From NCBI GenBank assembly GCA_937958075.1, contig CALFFB010000119.1:1-15095 (forward strand): DNA of 15,095 nucleotides, given 5' to 3'. The position numbers and the translations under genes were made by a program. Every line of letters starts with the position of its first letter. Within the stretch, counting starts at the first letter, position 1. Shown here one piece after another: positions 1-7,668 of this stretch. The notes beneath the pieces were generated by a model. The model did no database searches. It worked only from the letters and a program-made list of their open reading frames with translations, and was not told where the DNA came from. Source of the DNA: an uncultured Geobacteraceae bacterium (lineage in GTDB: Bacteria; Desulfobacterota; Desulfuromonadia; Desulfuromonadales; Geopsychrobacteraceae).

Positions 1-270
1 GAGAGTGCCGCGACCGAAGATGAAACAACTCCGGCGGCAACTGCTTCGTTCGTTGAGGATGAGGCGAAAGGGACGACCCGGCAACTGGAAGATCAGCTTG
101 CCGCCCTGCCGGAAGATGAGCTGCGACGCATAGTCGCGGAAGCCGCCGGTCCTCTGATAGAAAAACTGGCCAGGGAGATGGTGGAGCAGGTTGTCTGGGA
201 GGTGGTGCCTGACCTGGCGGAAACCCTGATCAGCGCCGAGATAGAAAAAATCAAGCAGGACAACGGCTGA
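1..270 (+). CDS. C-terminal end of an unidentified regulatory-type protein (5' truncated)
   Basis: Frame 1 is open from the first base to TGA at 268-270, giving the last 89 residues of a protein. The first ~20 residues are acidic and low in complexity (many E, D, T, A) and look like a linker. After that come amphipathic helices ending in a run where VVWEVVPDLAETLI is followed by a charged tail. From memory, this W-E-V-V-P-D-L-A-E signature resembles the C-terminal tails of response-regulator or zinc-ribbon proteins found beside valS in Geobacter and in Myxococcus. I cannot confirm the family because the N-terminal domains lie outside the window. A terminator sits 31 bases after the stop, so the gene ends its transcription unit before valS. 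Confidence 0.75.
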   Translation, partial: ESAATEDETTPAATASFVEDEAKGTTRQLEDQLAALPEDELRRIVAEAAGPLIEKLAREMVEQVVWEVVPDLAETLISAEIEKIKQDNG

Positions 271-300
271 TTTCAAGGGCCTGTTCCTGCGTATGCTGCA

Positions 301-349
301 GCGGGGAGACAGGGGACGTCTTGACTTCCTTTGTCTCCCCGCTTTATTG
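301..349 (+). terminator. Rho-independent terminator after the first gene
   Basis: A perfect 11-bp stem pairs GCGGGGAGACA (301-311) with TGTCTCCCCGC (332-342) across a 20-base loop. The run TTTATTGT follows. The loop is longer than usual and the T tract is only moderate, but the stem is strong. It separates the upstream gene from valS. Confidence 0.75.
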
Positions 350-423
350 TCTGCCCGCGACAATTCCCTTCTGTGCCCGTCATGCTGTAACAATAGTGAG
401 CGAAATAAAGGATTTATCAACCA

Positions 424-3099
424 ATGAACGAGCCGTTGCCAAAAAACTACGAGCCTGCCGCCATTGAGCAGAAATGGTTTGACGTCTGGGAAAAACGGGG
501 CGATTTTCATGCCGATGAACAGTCTTCCCGGCCGGCCTATGCCATTGTCATTCCGCCGCCCAATGTCACCGGTGTTCTGCACATGGGACACGCCCTGAAC
601 AATACCCTGCAGGACATCCTCTGCCGCTGGAAACGGATGAGCGGTTTTGAGGTCCTGTGGATGCCCGGAACCGATCATGCCGGTATCGCTACCCAGAATG
701 TCGTCGAAAAACAACTCACCGCCCAGGGGCAGGATCGCCATGAGGTCGGGCGCGAAGCCTTTGTCGAGAAGGTCTGGCAATGGCGTGAGGAGTCCGGCGG
801 CCAGATCATCAACCAGCTCAAACGCCTTGGTGCGTCCTGCGACTGGGAGCGCGAGCGCTTCACCATGGATGAAGGCCTCTCCCAGGCAGTGCGGGAGGTT
901 TTTGTCCGCCTCTATAACGACGGACTGATCTATCGTGATAACCGGCTCATCAACTGGTGTCCGCGCTGTCATACGGCCCTGTCCGATCTTGAGGTCGAAC
1001 ATGAAGAGAAAAAAGGGCATATCTGGCATCTGCGCTACCCGGTCATCGGCAGTGAGCGTTGCCTGGTGGTGGCCACAACCCGTCCGGAAACCATGCTCGG
1101 TGACTCGGCGGTGGCGGTCAATCCCGAAGATGAGCGTTATCAGGATCTGATCGGAAAAAAGGTCAGGCTGCCTCTGGTCAACCGCGAGATTCCCGTTATC
1201 GCCGATGACTATGCCGACAAGGAGTTCGGCAGCGGCGCGGTTAAGATGACGCCGGCCCACGATTTCAACGATTTTGCCGTCGGCAAGCGCCACGGCCTGG
1301 AGTTCATCAATGTGCTGGACGAGTCCGGCAATATCAACGAGCTTGGCGGTCAATACGCCGGCATGACGGCGCCGGCGGCGCGCCGGCAGATTGTGGCGGA
1401 TCTCGATGCTCTGGGTCTGCTTGAAAAGGTCGAGGATCATACCCATGCCGTGGGTGAGTGTTACCGCTGCCGCTCGGTGATTGAACCCTATATGAGCAAG
1501 CAGTGGTATGTTGCCGTCGAGCCGCTGGCCCGGGAGGCGATTGCGGCGGTGGAGGACGGACGGACGAAGATCCTGCCCGCACAGTGGGAAAAGACCTACT
1601 ACGAGTGGATGCACAATATCCAGGACTGGTGTATCAGTCGTCAGATCTGGTGGGGGCACCGGATTCCCGCCTGGTTCTGTGACGATTGCGATCAGATAAC
1701 CGTCGCCATGACCGACGTTAAGCGTTGTTCCCATTGCGGCAGCGTTGATGTCCGTCAGGAAACGGACGTCCTCGACACCTGGTTTTCATCCGCCCTCTGG
1801 CCCTTTTCCACCATGGGCTGGCCGCAGCAGACCGAGGCCCTGAAAAAATTCTACCCCACCAGTTGTCTGGTCACCGGTTTCGATATCCTGTTTTTCTGGG
1901 TGGCGCGGATGATGATGATGGGGCTGCGTTTCATGGGGGAGGTGCCCTTCAGGGAGGTCTATATTCATGCCCTGGTGCGTGATGCCCAGGGACAGAAGAT
2001 GAGCAAAAGCAAGGGGAATGTCATCGATCCATTGACCGTGGTCGATGAATACGGCGCCGACGCCTTCCGCTTTACCCTGAGCGCCTTTGCCGCCATGGGG
2101 CGTGATATCCGTCTGTCAACAGAACGCATCGGCGGTTATCGGCATTTTGTCAACAAGCTCTGGAATGCCAGTCGTTTTGCCCTGCTCAATCTCGAAGATT
2201 TCGATCCGGCCGTGATGGATTTTACTGACGCGCAGCTGCCGCCGGCGGAGCAGTGGATCCTGCAGCGGTTTGACGTAACGGCCAGGCAGATGAATCAGGC
2301 GCTGGCAGAATACAAGTTCAACGAAGCCGCCAATGTGATCTATGCCTTCACCTGGCACGAATTCTGTGACTGGTACGTGGAGCTGAGCAAGCAGACCCTG
2401 TACGGTGACGATCAGGAGGCACGGAGGCAGACCCAGATGGTGTTGTTTACCGTTCTTGAAGGTCTGCTGCGGCTGCTGCATCCCCTGATCCCCTTTGTCA
2501 CGGAAGAAATCTGGCAGGTGCTGCCCGGCCGGCGGCCGACTGCATCCATCATGCAGGCGACCTATCCTCTGGGCAGCAAAGTGGTTGTTGATCCGGCAGC
2601 GGTGGCCGACATGGAACGGGTCATGGAGGTCGTGCGCGCCATCCGCAATGTGCGTGGTGAACTCGATCTGCCGCCGGGGCAGAAGATTGCCGTCATTCTC
2701 AACTGTAAGAGTGAGGCCAGTGTGGCAGCTGTCCGCAGCGGCGAAACGGCCATCACCAGTCTGGCGCGGGTCGACCGACTGACCATCGGTATGGATGTTG
2801 ACAGGGCGGAAGATGTCGCCACCCAGGTGGCGGGAGACGTGGAAGTAATGATTCCCCTGCAGGGGCTGATCAATCTGGAAGAAGAAGAAGCACGGCTGCG
2901 CAAGGAGATCGACAAGGTACAGAAGGATGTCGATTTCTTCGCGCGCAAGCTGGGTAATGAGAAATTCGTTCAGAATGCGCCGCCCCAGGTACTGGAGAAG
3001 GACCGCGCCAAGGAGGCGGCTGCTCTGGAGAAAAAAGATGTGCTGCAGCAGGGCCTGGACAAGATTTTGTCCCTGCAGGCGCAGGCAAGGAGGGTCTGA
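424..3099 (+). CDS. valS: Valyl-tRNA synthetase
   Basis: This is a class Ia aminoacyl-tRNA synthetase that charges tRNA-Val with valine in the cytoplasm. At 891 residues it has the normal length for bacterial ValRS. The Rossmann signature is PPPNVTG at 44-50 with HMGH at 53-56. The CP1 editing domain, which hydrolyses mischarged Thr-tRNA, carries TTRPET at 218-223 and the downstream H-D-F-N-D-F segment. Cys pairs in the inserted domains (CPRC, CYRC, CDDC with CSHC) look like zinc-binding knuckles. The second catalytic signature KMSKS is at 525-529. An anticodon-binding domain follows, and the last ~77 residues (from about 815) form the highly charged coiled-coil arm typical of ValRS. The ATG has only a weak ribosome site (AAAGGA at about 406-411, 12 bases upstream), but the N-terminus fits the family. 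It appears to be a single-gene unit. Confidence 0.98.
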   Translation: MNEPLPKNYEPAAIEQKWFDVWEKRGDFHADEQSSRPAYAIVIPPPNVTGVLHMGHALNNTLQDILCRWKRMSGFEVLWMPGTDHAGIATQNVVEKQLTAQGQDRHEVGREAFVEKVWQWREESGGQIINQLKRLGASCDWERERFTMDEGLSQAVREVFVRLYNDGLIYRDNRLINWCPRCHTALSDLEVEHEEKKGHIWHLRYPVIGSERCLVVATTRPETMLGDSAVAVNPEDERYQDLIGKKVRLPLVNREIPVIADDYADKEFGSGAVKMTPAHDFNDFAVGKRHGLEFINVLDESGNINELGGQYAGMTAPAARRQIVADLDALGLLEKVEDHTHAVGECYRCRSVIEPYMSKQWYVAVEPLAREAIAAVEDGRTKILPAQWEKTYYEWMHNIQDWCISRQIWWGHRIPAWFCDDCDQITVAMTDVKRCSHCGSVDVRQETDVLDTWFSSALWPFSTMGWPQQTEALKKFYPTSCLVTGFDILFFWVARMMMMGLRFMGEVPFREVYIHALVRDAQGQKMSKSKGNVIDPLTVVDEYGADAFRFTLSAFAAMGRDIRLSTERIGGYRHFVNKLWNASRFALLNLEDFDPAVMDFTDAQLPPAEQWILQRFDVTARQMNQALAEYKFNEAANVIYAFTWHEFCDWYVELSKQTLYGDDQEARRQTQMVLFTVLEGLLRLLHPLIPFVTEEIWQVLPGRRPTASIMQATYPLGSKVVVDPAAVADMERVMEVVRAIRNVRGELDLPPGQKIAVILNCKSEASVAAVRSGETAITSLARVDRLTIGMDVDRAEDVATQVAGDVEVMIPLQGLINLEEEEARLRKEIDKVQKDVDFFARKLGNEKFVQNAPPQVLEKDRAKEAAALEKKDVLQQGLDKILSLQAQARRV

Positions 3100-3191
3100 C
3101 CCGCTGGTCGCTGCTGGCCGCAATACGGGTGGAAAAAGCGAAAGCGGGCTGAGGGTCCCGCCTCTGGCGAAATAACAAACAGGGGATTTTT

Positions 3192-3220
3192 TTGTTTAAA
3201 TTTATAACAATGTTTAGTAT
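3192..3220 (+). promoter_or_regulatory. Candidate sigma-70 promoter P1 of the sdh operon
   Basis: TTGTTT (3192-3197) and TAGTAT (3215-3220) are spaced by 17 bases, in an AT-rich stretch that could act as an UP element. The -10 box overlaps the left half of the GTATAC double palindrome. Both boxes are imperfect, so the call rests on spacing and context. Confidence 0.4.
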
Positions 3221-3239
3221 ACAGTATACGATCTGATCG
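3217..3239. promoter_or_regulatory. Two adjoining palindromes, candidate operator
   Basis: GTATACAGTATAC (3217-3229) is a 13-bp palindrome built from two palindromic GTATAC hexamers around a central A. It shares its last C with a second palindrome, CGATCTGATCG (3229-3239), which has a central T. GTATAC fits the GT-N2-AC core of operators bound by FadR-subfamily GntR repressors. Overlap with the P1 -10 box and the expected start site would suit repression. The regulator is not in this window, and the assignment to GntR is inference. Confidence 0.45.
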
Positions 3240-3264
3240 TCTCGGAGTAGTTGTATCAACCTCA

Positions 3265-3293
3265 TTGTTTTAGTCAAGATTGTTTGCGATAAA
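3265..3293 (+). promoter_or_regulatory. Candidate sigma-70 promoter P2 of the sdh operon
   Basis: A second TTGTTT box (3265-3270) lies exactly 17 bases before GATAAA (3288-3293). Transcription would start near 3300, leaving about 170 bases of leader before sdhC. Each box matches the consensus only partly. Confidence 0.3.
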
Positions 3294-3305
3294 AGGATGT
3301 TGACA

Positions 3306-3437
3306 ATGGCCGGGAGACTGGATAGCTGGCGCGGGCCGCCAGGGCAGAGCCGCAAATCTCGGTTTCAGGAAGAGAGGAGAGCTGGACCGGGCTTATCGAT
3401 AATGGCACCATTTATTGTATTGGGAGGTACCCCTTAA
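3306..3437 (+). CDS. Possible 43-residue leader ORF
   Basis: An open frame starts at ATG 3306, 8 bases after an AAAAGGA ribosome-site-like run (3291-3297), and ends at TAA 3435-3437. The predicted peptide is basic and rich in Arg, Gly and Pro (it begins MAGRLDSWRG), with no family I recognise. Another ATG lies three codons upstream at 3297. The stop abuts the ATG of the next mini-cistron (TAAATG), which hints at coupled translation. A frame of this size could easily be chance, so the call is weak. Confidence 0.2.
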   Translation: MAGRLDSWRGPPGQSRKSRFQEERRAGPGLSIMAPFIVLGGTP

Positions 3438-3476
3438 ATGGCAATCATTCACACTCTTGAGGGAAAAGAACTATGA
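3438..3476 (+). CDS. Possible 12-residue leader peptide coupled to sdhC
   Basis: The mini-cistron encodes MAIIHTLEGKEL. It has a stronger ribosome site (GGGAGGT, 3422-3428, 9 bases before the ATG) than most genes here. Its stop overlaps the sdhC start as ATGA (3473-3476). The sdhC ribosome site (GAGGGA, 3459-3464) lies inside it, so ribosomes finishing the peptide would be placed at the sdhC start. Such arrangements usually couple or tune translation. No run of one amino acid suggests classical attenuation. It could instead be a coincidental short frame. Confidence 0.35.
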   Translation: MAIIHTLEGKEL

Positions 3477-4144
3477 ATCTGTTGACTAGCACTGTTGGAA
3501 GAAAGATTCTGATGGCTGTAACCGGGCTGTGTCTCATCCTGTTCGTTACCGTTCATCTGATCGGCAATCTGTCGGTATTTGCAGGTCCTGACAGTATCAA
3601 TGCCTACGCCAAAGCCCTGCATGATCTCGGTCCGCTGGTCTGGTTGTTCCGTCTGGCGATGGTGGCGCTCTTTGCCGTCCATATCACCTTCGGTCTGCAG
3701 CTGTACCTGGAAAACAAGGCCGCCACGCCCGATCCCTACGCCATTCAGAAAACCCTGGTCACCAGCTTCTCGGCCAAGACCATGATTTTCACCGGCCTGA
3801 TTATTCTGCTCTTTCTGCTCTATCATCTCCTCCACTTTACGGTGCAGGTGACCAATCCGAGCATCTCGGCGGTCAACAACCTGGATGCCATCGGTCGTCC
3901 CGATGTCTATTCGATGATGGTTCTGAGTTTCCAGAAGGTGTTCATCTCCCTGATTTATATTGTCGCTATGGGCGCCCTGCTGCTGCATCTGGCCCACGGT
4001 ATTTCCAGCTGGGTGCAGACCCTGGGCTGGAGCACCGGGCCAAGCCAGGACAAGGTCATCTCCATCGGCAAGATTTTGGCAATCGTCTATGGCGTGGCGT
4101 ATATCGCTATTCCTTTATTAATCCTCGCTCGCATTGTGAATTAG
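3473..4144 (+). CDS. sdhC: Succinate dehydrogenase/fumarate reductase cytochrome b subunit
   Basis: This is the membrane anchor that binds di-heme b and exchanges electrons with the menaquinone pool. Its 223 residues make five hydrophobic helices (about 12-36, 57-79, 103-123, 148-172 and 196-220). That matches the single-subunit anchor of the Wolinella/Bacillus b558 type rather than the E. coli two-subunit SdhCD. Likely axial heme ligands are His28 (VHLIGN), His70, one of His118/His121 and one of His172/His175 (HLAHG), one per helix as in that family. The start is supported by GAGGGA eight bases upstream and by the N-terminus typical of the family. The flavoprotein gene begins 10 bases after the stop. 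In Geobacter the homologous complex (FrdCAB) works in both directions, so frdC would be an equally valid name. Confidence 0.95.
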   Translation: MNLLTSTVGRKILMAVTGLCLILFVTVHLIGNLSVFAGPDSINAYAKALHDLGPLVWLFRLAMVALFAVHITFGLQLYLENKAATPDPYAIQKTLVTSFSAKTMIFTGLIILLFLLYHLLHFTVQVTNPSISAVNNLDAIGRPDVYSMMVLSFQKVFISLIYIVAMGALLLHLAHGISSWVQTLGWSTGPSQDKVISIGKILAIVYGVAYIAIPLLILARIVN

Positions 4145-4154
4145 GGGGCTTATT

Positions 4155-6071
4155 GTGATACTCGACGGAAAAGCACCTACAGGTCCTATTGAAACTTCCT
4201 GGGATAAACACCGCTTCGATATGAAGCTGGTGAATCCTTCCAACAAACGAAAATTCAAGATCCTGGTTGTCGGCACCGGTCTCGCCGGTGGCGCCGCTGC
4301 CGCATCTCTGGGAGAACTCGGCTACAATGTCGAGGCCTTCTGCTACCAGGACAGCCCGCGGCGGGCCCACAGTATTGCCGCCCAGGGCGGTATCAACGCC
4401 GCCAAGAGCTACCCCAACGACGGTGACAGCATCTATCGTCTGTTCTACGATACCGTCAAGGGGGGCGATTTCCGTGCCCGTGAGGCTGACGTCTGGCGTC
4501 TGGCCCAGGTATCCAACAACATCATCGATCAGTGTGTGGCCCAGGGTGTTCCCTTTGCCCGTGACTACGCCGGCTACCTCGACAACCGCTCCTTCGGTGG
4601 TGCCCAGGTCTCCCGGACCTTCTATGCCCGTGGCCAGACCGGCCAGCAGCTGCTCCTCGGCGCCTACTCCGCCCTGTCGCGGCAGATCAAGAACGGCCAG
4701 GTGAAGATGTATGCCCGCCGTGAAATGCTCGACCTGGTGGTGGTCGATGGAGTGGCCAAAGGGATCACCTGCCGCAACCTGGTTACCGGTGAGATCGAAT
4801 CCTACTGGGGAGACGCCGTCATCCTCGCCACCGGTGGTTTTGTCAATGTCTTCTATCTGTCCACCAATGCCATGGGCTGCAGCGCGACGGCTATCTGGAA
4901 AGCGACCAAAAAGGGTGCCTACATGGCCAACCCCTGCTACACCCAGATTCACCCGACCTGTATTCCCCAGCACGGTGACAAGCAGTCGAAACTCACCCTG
5001 ATGTCCGAGTCCCTGCGTAACGACGGCCGGGTCTGGGTACCGAAAAAAGCGGAAGACTGCGACAAGCATCCCAGCGAGATTCCGGAAGAGGCGCGCGATT
5101 ACTATCTGGAGCGCAAGTATCCCTCCTTCGGCAACCTGGCGCCCCGTGATATCGCCTCCCGGGCCGCCAAGGAAGCCTGCGACGACGGGCGCGGCGTCGG
5201 TGAAAGCAAGCGCGGCGTCTTCCTCGATTTCCAGGCATCCATCGATCGCCTCGGTAAATCGGTCATCGAAGGGCGCTACGGCAATCTCTTCGAGATGTAC
5301 GAGAAGATTACCGCCGAAGACGGCTACGAGCGGCCCATGCGCATTTATCCCGCTCCCCATTATTCCATGGGCGGACTGTGGGTCGATTATCAGTGCATGA
5401 GCAATATTCCCGGACTCTTTGTCCTGGGTGAAGCCAACTTCTCGGTACACGGCGCCAACCGTCTTGGTGCTTCGGCCCTGATGCAGGGTCTGGCGGACGG
5501 CTACTTTGTCATCCCCTACACCATCGCTCCCTATCTGGCGTCCCTGACACCGGGTCAGATCAAGACCGATCATCCCGAGTTCAAGCAGTCGGCTGAGAAC
5601 GTCAAGCAGGAAATCAACAAAATGCTCTCCATCAAGGGCAAGAAGACCGTTGGCGAGCTGCATCGTGAGCTGGGCAGTGTCATGTGGGAAGATGTCGGCA
5701 TGGCCCGCAGCGAAGCCAGCCTCAAGCACGCCCTCAAGCGGATTCCGGAAATCCGTGAGGAGTTCTGGAACAACGTCAATGTCACCGGCGGCGCCATGGA
5801 ACTCAACCAACAGCTTGAAAACGCCTGGCGTCTGGCGGATTTCCTTGAGTTTGCCGAGATGATGACAACGGACGCCCTGCACCGTGAAGAGTCCTGCGGT
5901 GGTCACTTCCGGACGGAGCACCAGACGGACGACGGCGAAGCCATGCGTAACGACGAAGACTTCTGCTATGTCGGTGCCTGGGAGTACAAGGGTGTGGACA
6001 AGGCTCCTGAACTGCACAAGGAGCCCCTGAACTTTGAGAACGTCAAGCTTGCCGTAAGGAGTTATAAATAA
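4155..6071 (+). CDS. sdhA: Succinate dehydrogenase/fumarate reductase flavoprotein subunit
   Basis: This is the catalytic subunit interconverting succinate and fumarate on covalently bound FAD. Its 638 residues match the Wolinella/Geobacter FrdA length. The dinucleotide fold motif is GTGLAGG (40-46). His72 in the A-H-S-I-A-A-Q-G-G context is the expected histidyl-FAD attachment site. Active-site candidates are His266 and Thr268 (HPT), Arg336 (in RDIASRA, matching the proton-shuttling Arg286 of E. coli SdhA), His402 (HYSMGG) and Arg436 (ANRLGAS). All key residues appear present. The start is GTG with AGGGGG six bases before it. The next ATG (residue 23) lacks a ribosome site and would cut into the conserved N-terminus. 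The stop overlaps the sdhB start as TAATG, so the two are translationally coupled. Confidence 0.97.
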   Translation: MILDGKAPTGPIETSWDKHRFDMKLVNPSNKRKFKILVVGTGLAGGAAAASLGELGYNVEAFCYQDSPRRAHSIAAQGGINAAKSYPNDGDSIYRLFYDTVKGGDFRAREADVWRLAQVSNNIIDQCVAQGVPFARDYAGYLDNRSFGGAQVSRTFYARGQTGQQLLLGAYSALSRQIKNGQVKMYARREMLDLVVVDGVAKGITCRNLVTGEIESYWGDAVILATGGFVNVFYLSTNAMGCSATAIWKATKKGAYMANPCYTQIHPTCIPQHGDKQSKLTLMSESLRNDGRVWVPKKAEDCDKHPSEIPEEARDYYLERKYPSFGNLAPRDIASRAAKEACDDGRGVGESKRGVFLDFQASIDRLGKSVIEGRYGNLFEMYEKITAEDGYERPMRIYPAPHYSMGGLWVDYQCMSNIPGLFVLGEANFSVHGANRLGASALMQGLADGYFVIPYTIAPYLASLTPGQIKTDHPEFKQSAENVKQEINKMLSIKGKKTVGELHRELGSVMWEDVGMARSEASLKHALKRIPEIREEFWNNVNVTGGAMELNQQLENAWRLADFLEFAEMMTTDALHREESCGGHFRTEHQTDDGEAMRNDEDFCYVGAWEYKGVDKAPELHKEPLNFENVKLAVRSYK

Positions 6072-6823
6072 TGGATCTGACCTTACACGTATGGCGCCAG
6101 AAGGGGCCACAGGACATTGGAAAGCTGGAAACCTACAAGGCGAATGGTGTCAGCCCGGATCAGTCTTTTCTTGAGATGCTTGACGAAGTCAACGATGATC
6201 TGATCAAGGCCGGCAAGGATCCCATCGCTTTTGACCATGACTGCCGTGAAGGGATCTGCGGCATGTGTTCCCAGGTGATCAACGGGCGTCCCCACGGCCA
6301 TCAGGAACGCACCACTGTCTGTCAGCTGCACATGCGCGAATTCAACGATGGCGACGAGATCTTCATCGAGCCGTGGCGCGCCCGTGCCTTCCCCATCCTC
6401 AAGGACCTGATCGTCGACCGTACGGCCCTTGACGTGGTGATGCAGGCCGGCGGTTACACCTCCTGCCATACCGGCGGGGTCGCTGACGGTAACGCTCTGC
6501 TCATCGGCAAGCCGGTGGCGGATTACGCCATGGACGCCGCCGAGTGTATCGGCTGTGGCGCCTGCGTTGCCGCCTGTCCGAACAGCTCGGCCATGCTCTT
6601 TACCAGTGCCAAGGTCGCCCAGCTCGCCGTACTGCCCCAGGGTAAGCCGGAAGCCCGGCGCCGGGTCAGGGCTATGGCGGACGCTATTCTTTCCGAGGGC
6701 TTTGGTAACTGCACCAATCACTATGAGTGTGAAGCGGCCTGTCCCAAGGGGATCAGCGTGAAGTTTATCGCCAAGCTCAACCGTGAGTACCTCAAGTCGC
6801 TGATTCCAAGCTCGATGGATTAA
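6071..6823 (+). CDS. sdhB: Succinate dehydrogenase/fumarate reductase iron-sulfur subunit
   Basis: This subunit carries electrons from FAD to the cytochrome b subunit through three clusters. The [2Fe-2S] ligands are Cys58, Cys63, Cys66 and Cys84 in the plant-ferredoxin-like N-terminal domain. Cys159, Cys162 and Cys165 with Cys224 bind [4Fe-4S]. Cys169, Cys214 and Cys220 bind [3Fe-4S]. The spacing follows E. coli FrdB. At 250 residues it has the normal length and all ligands are intact. The ATG shares one base with the sdhA stop, and a strong terminator follows 34 bases after its own stop, so it is the last gene of the operon. Confidence 0.97.
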   Translation: MDLTLHVWRQKGPQDIGKLETYKANGVSPDQSFLEMLDEVNDDLIKAGKDPIAFDHDCREGICGMCSQVINGRPHGHQERTTVCQLHMREFNDGDEIFIEPWRARAFPILKDLIVDRTALDVVMQAGGYTSCHTGGVADGNALLIGKPVADYAMDAAECIGCGACVAACPNSSAMLFTSAKVAQLAVLPQGKPEARRRVRAMADAILSEGFGNCTNHYECEAACPKGISVKFIAKLNREYLKSLIPSSMD

Positions 6824-6854
6824 CCGCCATCAGCCGGATACGCGCGTAACCCAG

Positions 6855-6892
6855 AAAGGGGGGTGAATCAATCAGGATTCACCCCCCTTTTT
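6855..6892. terminator. Terminator of the sdh operon, probably two-way
   Basis: A perfect 12-bp stem pairs GGGGGGTGAATC (6858-6869) with GATTCACCCCCC (6876-6887) around a six-base loop, followed by TTTTT (6888-6892). On the minus strand the flanking AAA reads as TTT, so it may also stop the converging metF-like gene that ends at 6915. Confidence 0.93.
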
Positions 6893-6914
6893 ATATTGGA
6901 CTAACGGAGTTTTT

Positions 6915-7661
6915 TCAGGCGGAAAAGATCCCGTTGAGGTAGCTGGTCAGGTCGGTGCGAATCGGCATGAAGTAGATATTGCCCTGATGAGCCCGGGCAA
7001 AAGCGAGGGCCTCACGAGCGAACCTGCAGTTCCACTCAAGGGTCGGGGTAAAGTCGCCGGGAAATATGGCGTGGTTCTTGTTCTCCCAGTAGCTGCGACT
7101 GCCATCGGTCAGCACCGGGGAGACGCCCCAGTAGACCGTCGCATTCTTTAGGAAACTCTGATAGATGTCCATCAAGCGCAGGTCAAAGAAGGGCTGGGTA
7201 AAAAAAGCGTCAGCTCCGGCATCCTGCTTGGCGTGGACATAGTCGATCTCGTCCTTGATGCCGCTGCGATAAGGATCGATGCCGGCGTAGATCTTCAGTT
7301 CGGGAGCTTCCCGTTTCAAGCGTCGGATCATTTCCAGGGAGCTGGTACGGTAATAGGTGTGTTTCATCTCCTGCGGCGGATCGCCGTTGATAATCAGGAT
7401 CGCCTCAATATGCTTCTGCCGCAACTGGTTGAGAATCGGCAGGGGGGCATCGGGATTGAAGTCGATGGCGCGCAGATGGGGGATGGTTCGGGGCATGTAT
7501 TCGCCGGCGATGTCACAGGCGGTCCAGCTGCGTAAATCGAAGCGGAGAATGTCCGGAATGTTGATCCGGCTGATCATGGGGAAGCTGTGGCGAACCAGTT
7601 CCAGTTCTTTGCGCAGGGAAGACGCGCTGCGAGGAACCAGTTCAAGGGAGATGTCGGTCAT
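6915..7661 (-). CDS. Methylenetetrahydrofolate reductase-family protein (MetF-like)
   Basis: The 248-residue protein has the TIM-barrel pattern of the MetF family, which reduces 5,10-methylene- to 5-methyl-tetrahydrofolate using flavin. Glu7 (in SLELVP) aligns with the catalytic Glu of the E-F-F-P-P motif. GDPP with Asp94 fits the flavin-contact loop, and AGADAFFTQPFFD (148-160) is the best family match. It is shorter than E. coli MetF (296) and lacks the usual strings after the first motif, so substrate or partner may differ. I chose ATG 7661, which places the catalytic Glu near the N-terminus. A longer frame to 7727 would overlap the upstream gene. No good ribosome site precedes it, but the upstream stop is only seven bases away, so coupled translation is likely. 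I leave out the symbol because the role in methionine synthesis is unproven. Confidence 0.82.
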   Translation of the reverse strand: MTDISLELVPRSASSLRKELELVRHSFPMISRINIPDILRFDLRSWTACDIAGEYMPRTIPHLRAIDFNPDAPLPILNQLRQKHIEAILIINGDPPQEMKHTYYRTSSLEMIRRLKREAPELKIYAGIDPYRSGIKDEIDYVHAKQDAGADAFFTQPFFDLRLMDIYQSFLKNATVYWGVSPVLTDGSRSYWENKNHAIFPGDFTPTLEWNCRFAREALAFARAHQGNIYFMPIRTDLTSYLNGIFSA

Positions 7662-7668
7662 GGGTTGC

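Larger units (their letters stand above)
3100..3472. other. Non-coding regulatory region between valS and the sdh/frd operon
   Basis: This 373-base gap is too long and too structured to be a spacer. A small hairpin (GCGGG 3144-3148 with CCCGC 3157-3161) lacks a T tract, so termination after valS is uncertain. The region then becomes AT-rich (about 3165-3300), unlike the GC-rich genes around it. It holds two candidate promoters, two adjoining palindromes and two possible short leader cistrons, which are listed separately. It is most likely the control region of sdhCAB. Confidence 0.7.

Noticed and set aside
2116..3123. 335-codon open frame on the minus strand opposite the end of valS
   Set aside because: It is a shadow of the valS coding frame. 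Its His- and Gln-rich translation resembles no family.
3144..3161. Terminator after valS
   Set aside because: The five-bp GCGGG/CCCGC hairpin has no T tract. The later T run at about 3187-3193 is too far away and has no GC stem.
4107..6110. 667-codon open frame on the minus strand opposite sdhA
   Set aside because: The sdhA frame is certain from full-length motifs. The antisense frame stays open because highly biased GC-rich codons on the sense strand avoid the triplets that would read as stops. Its translation shows no recognisable family.
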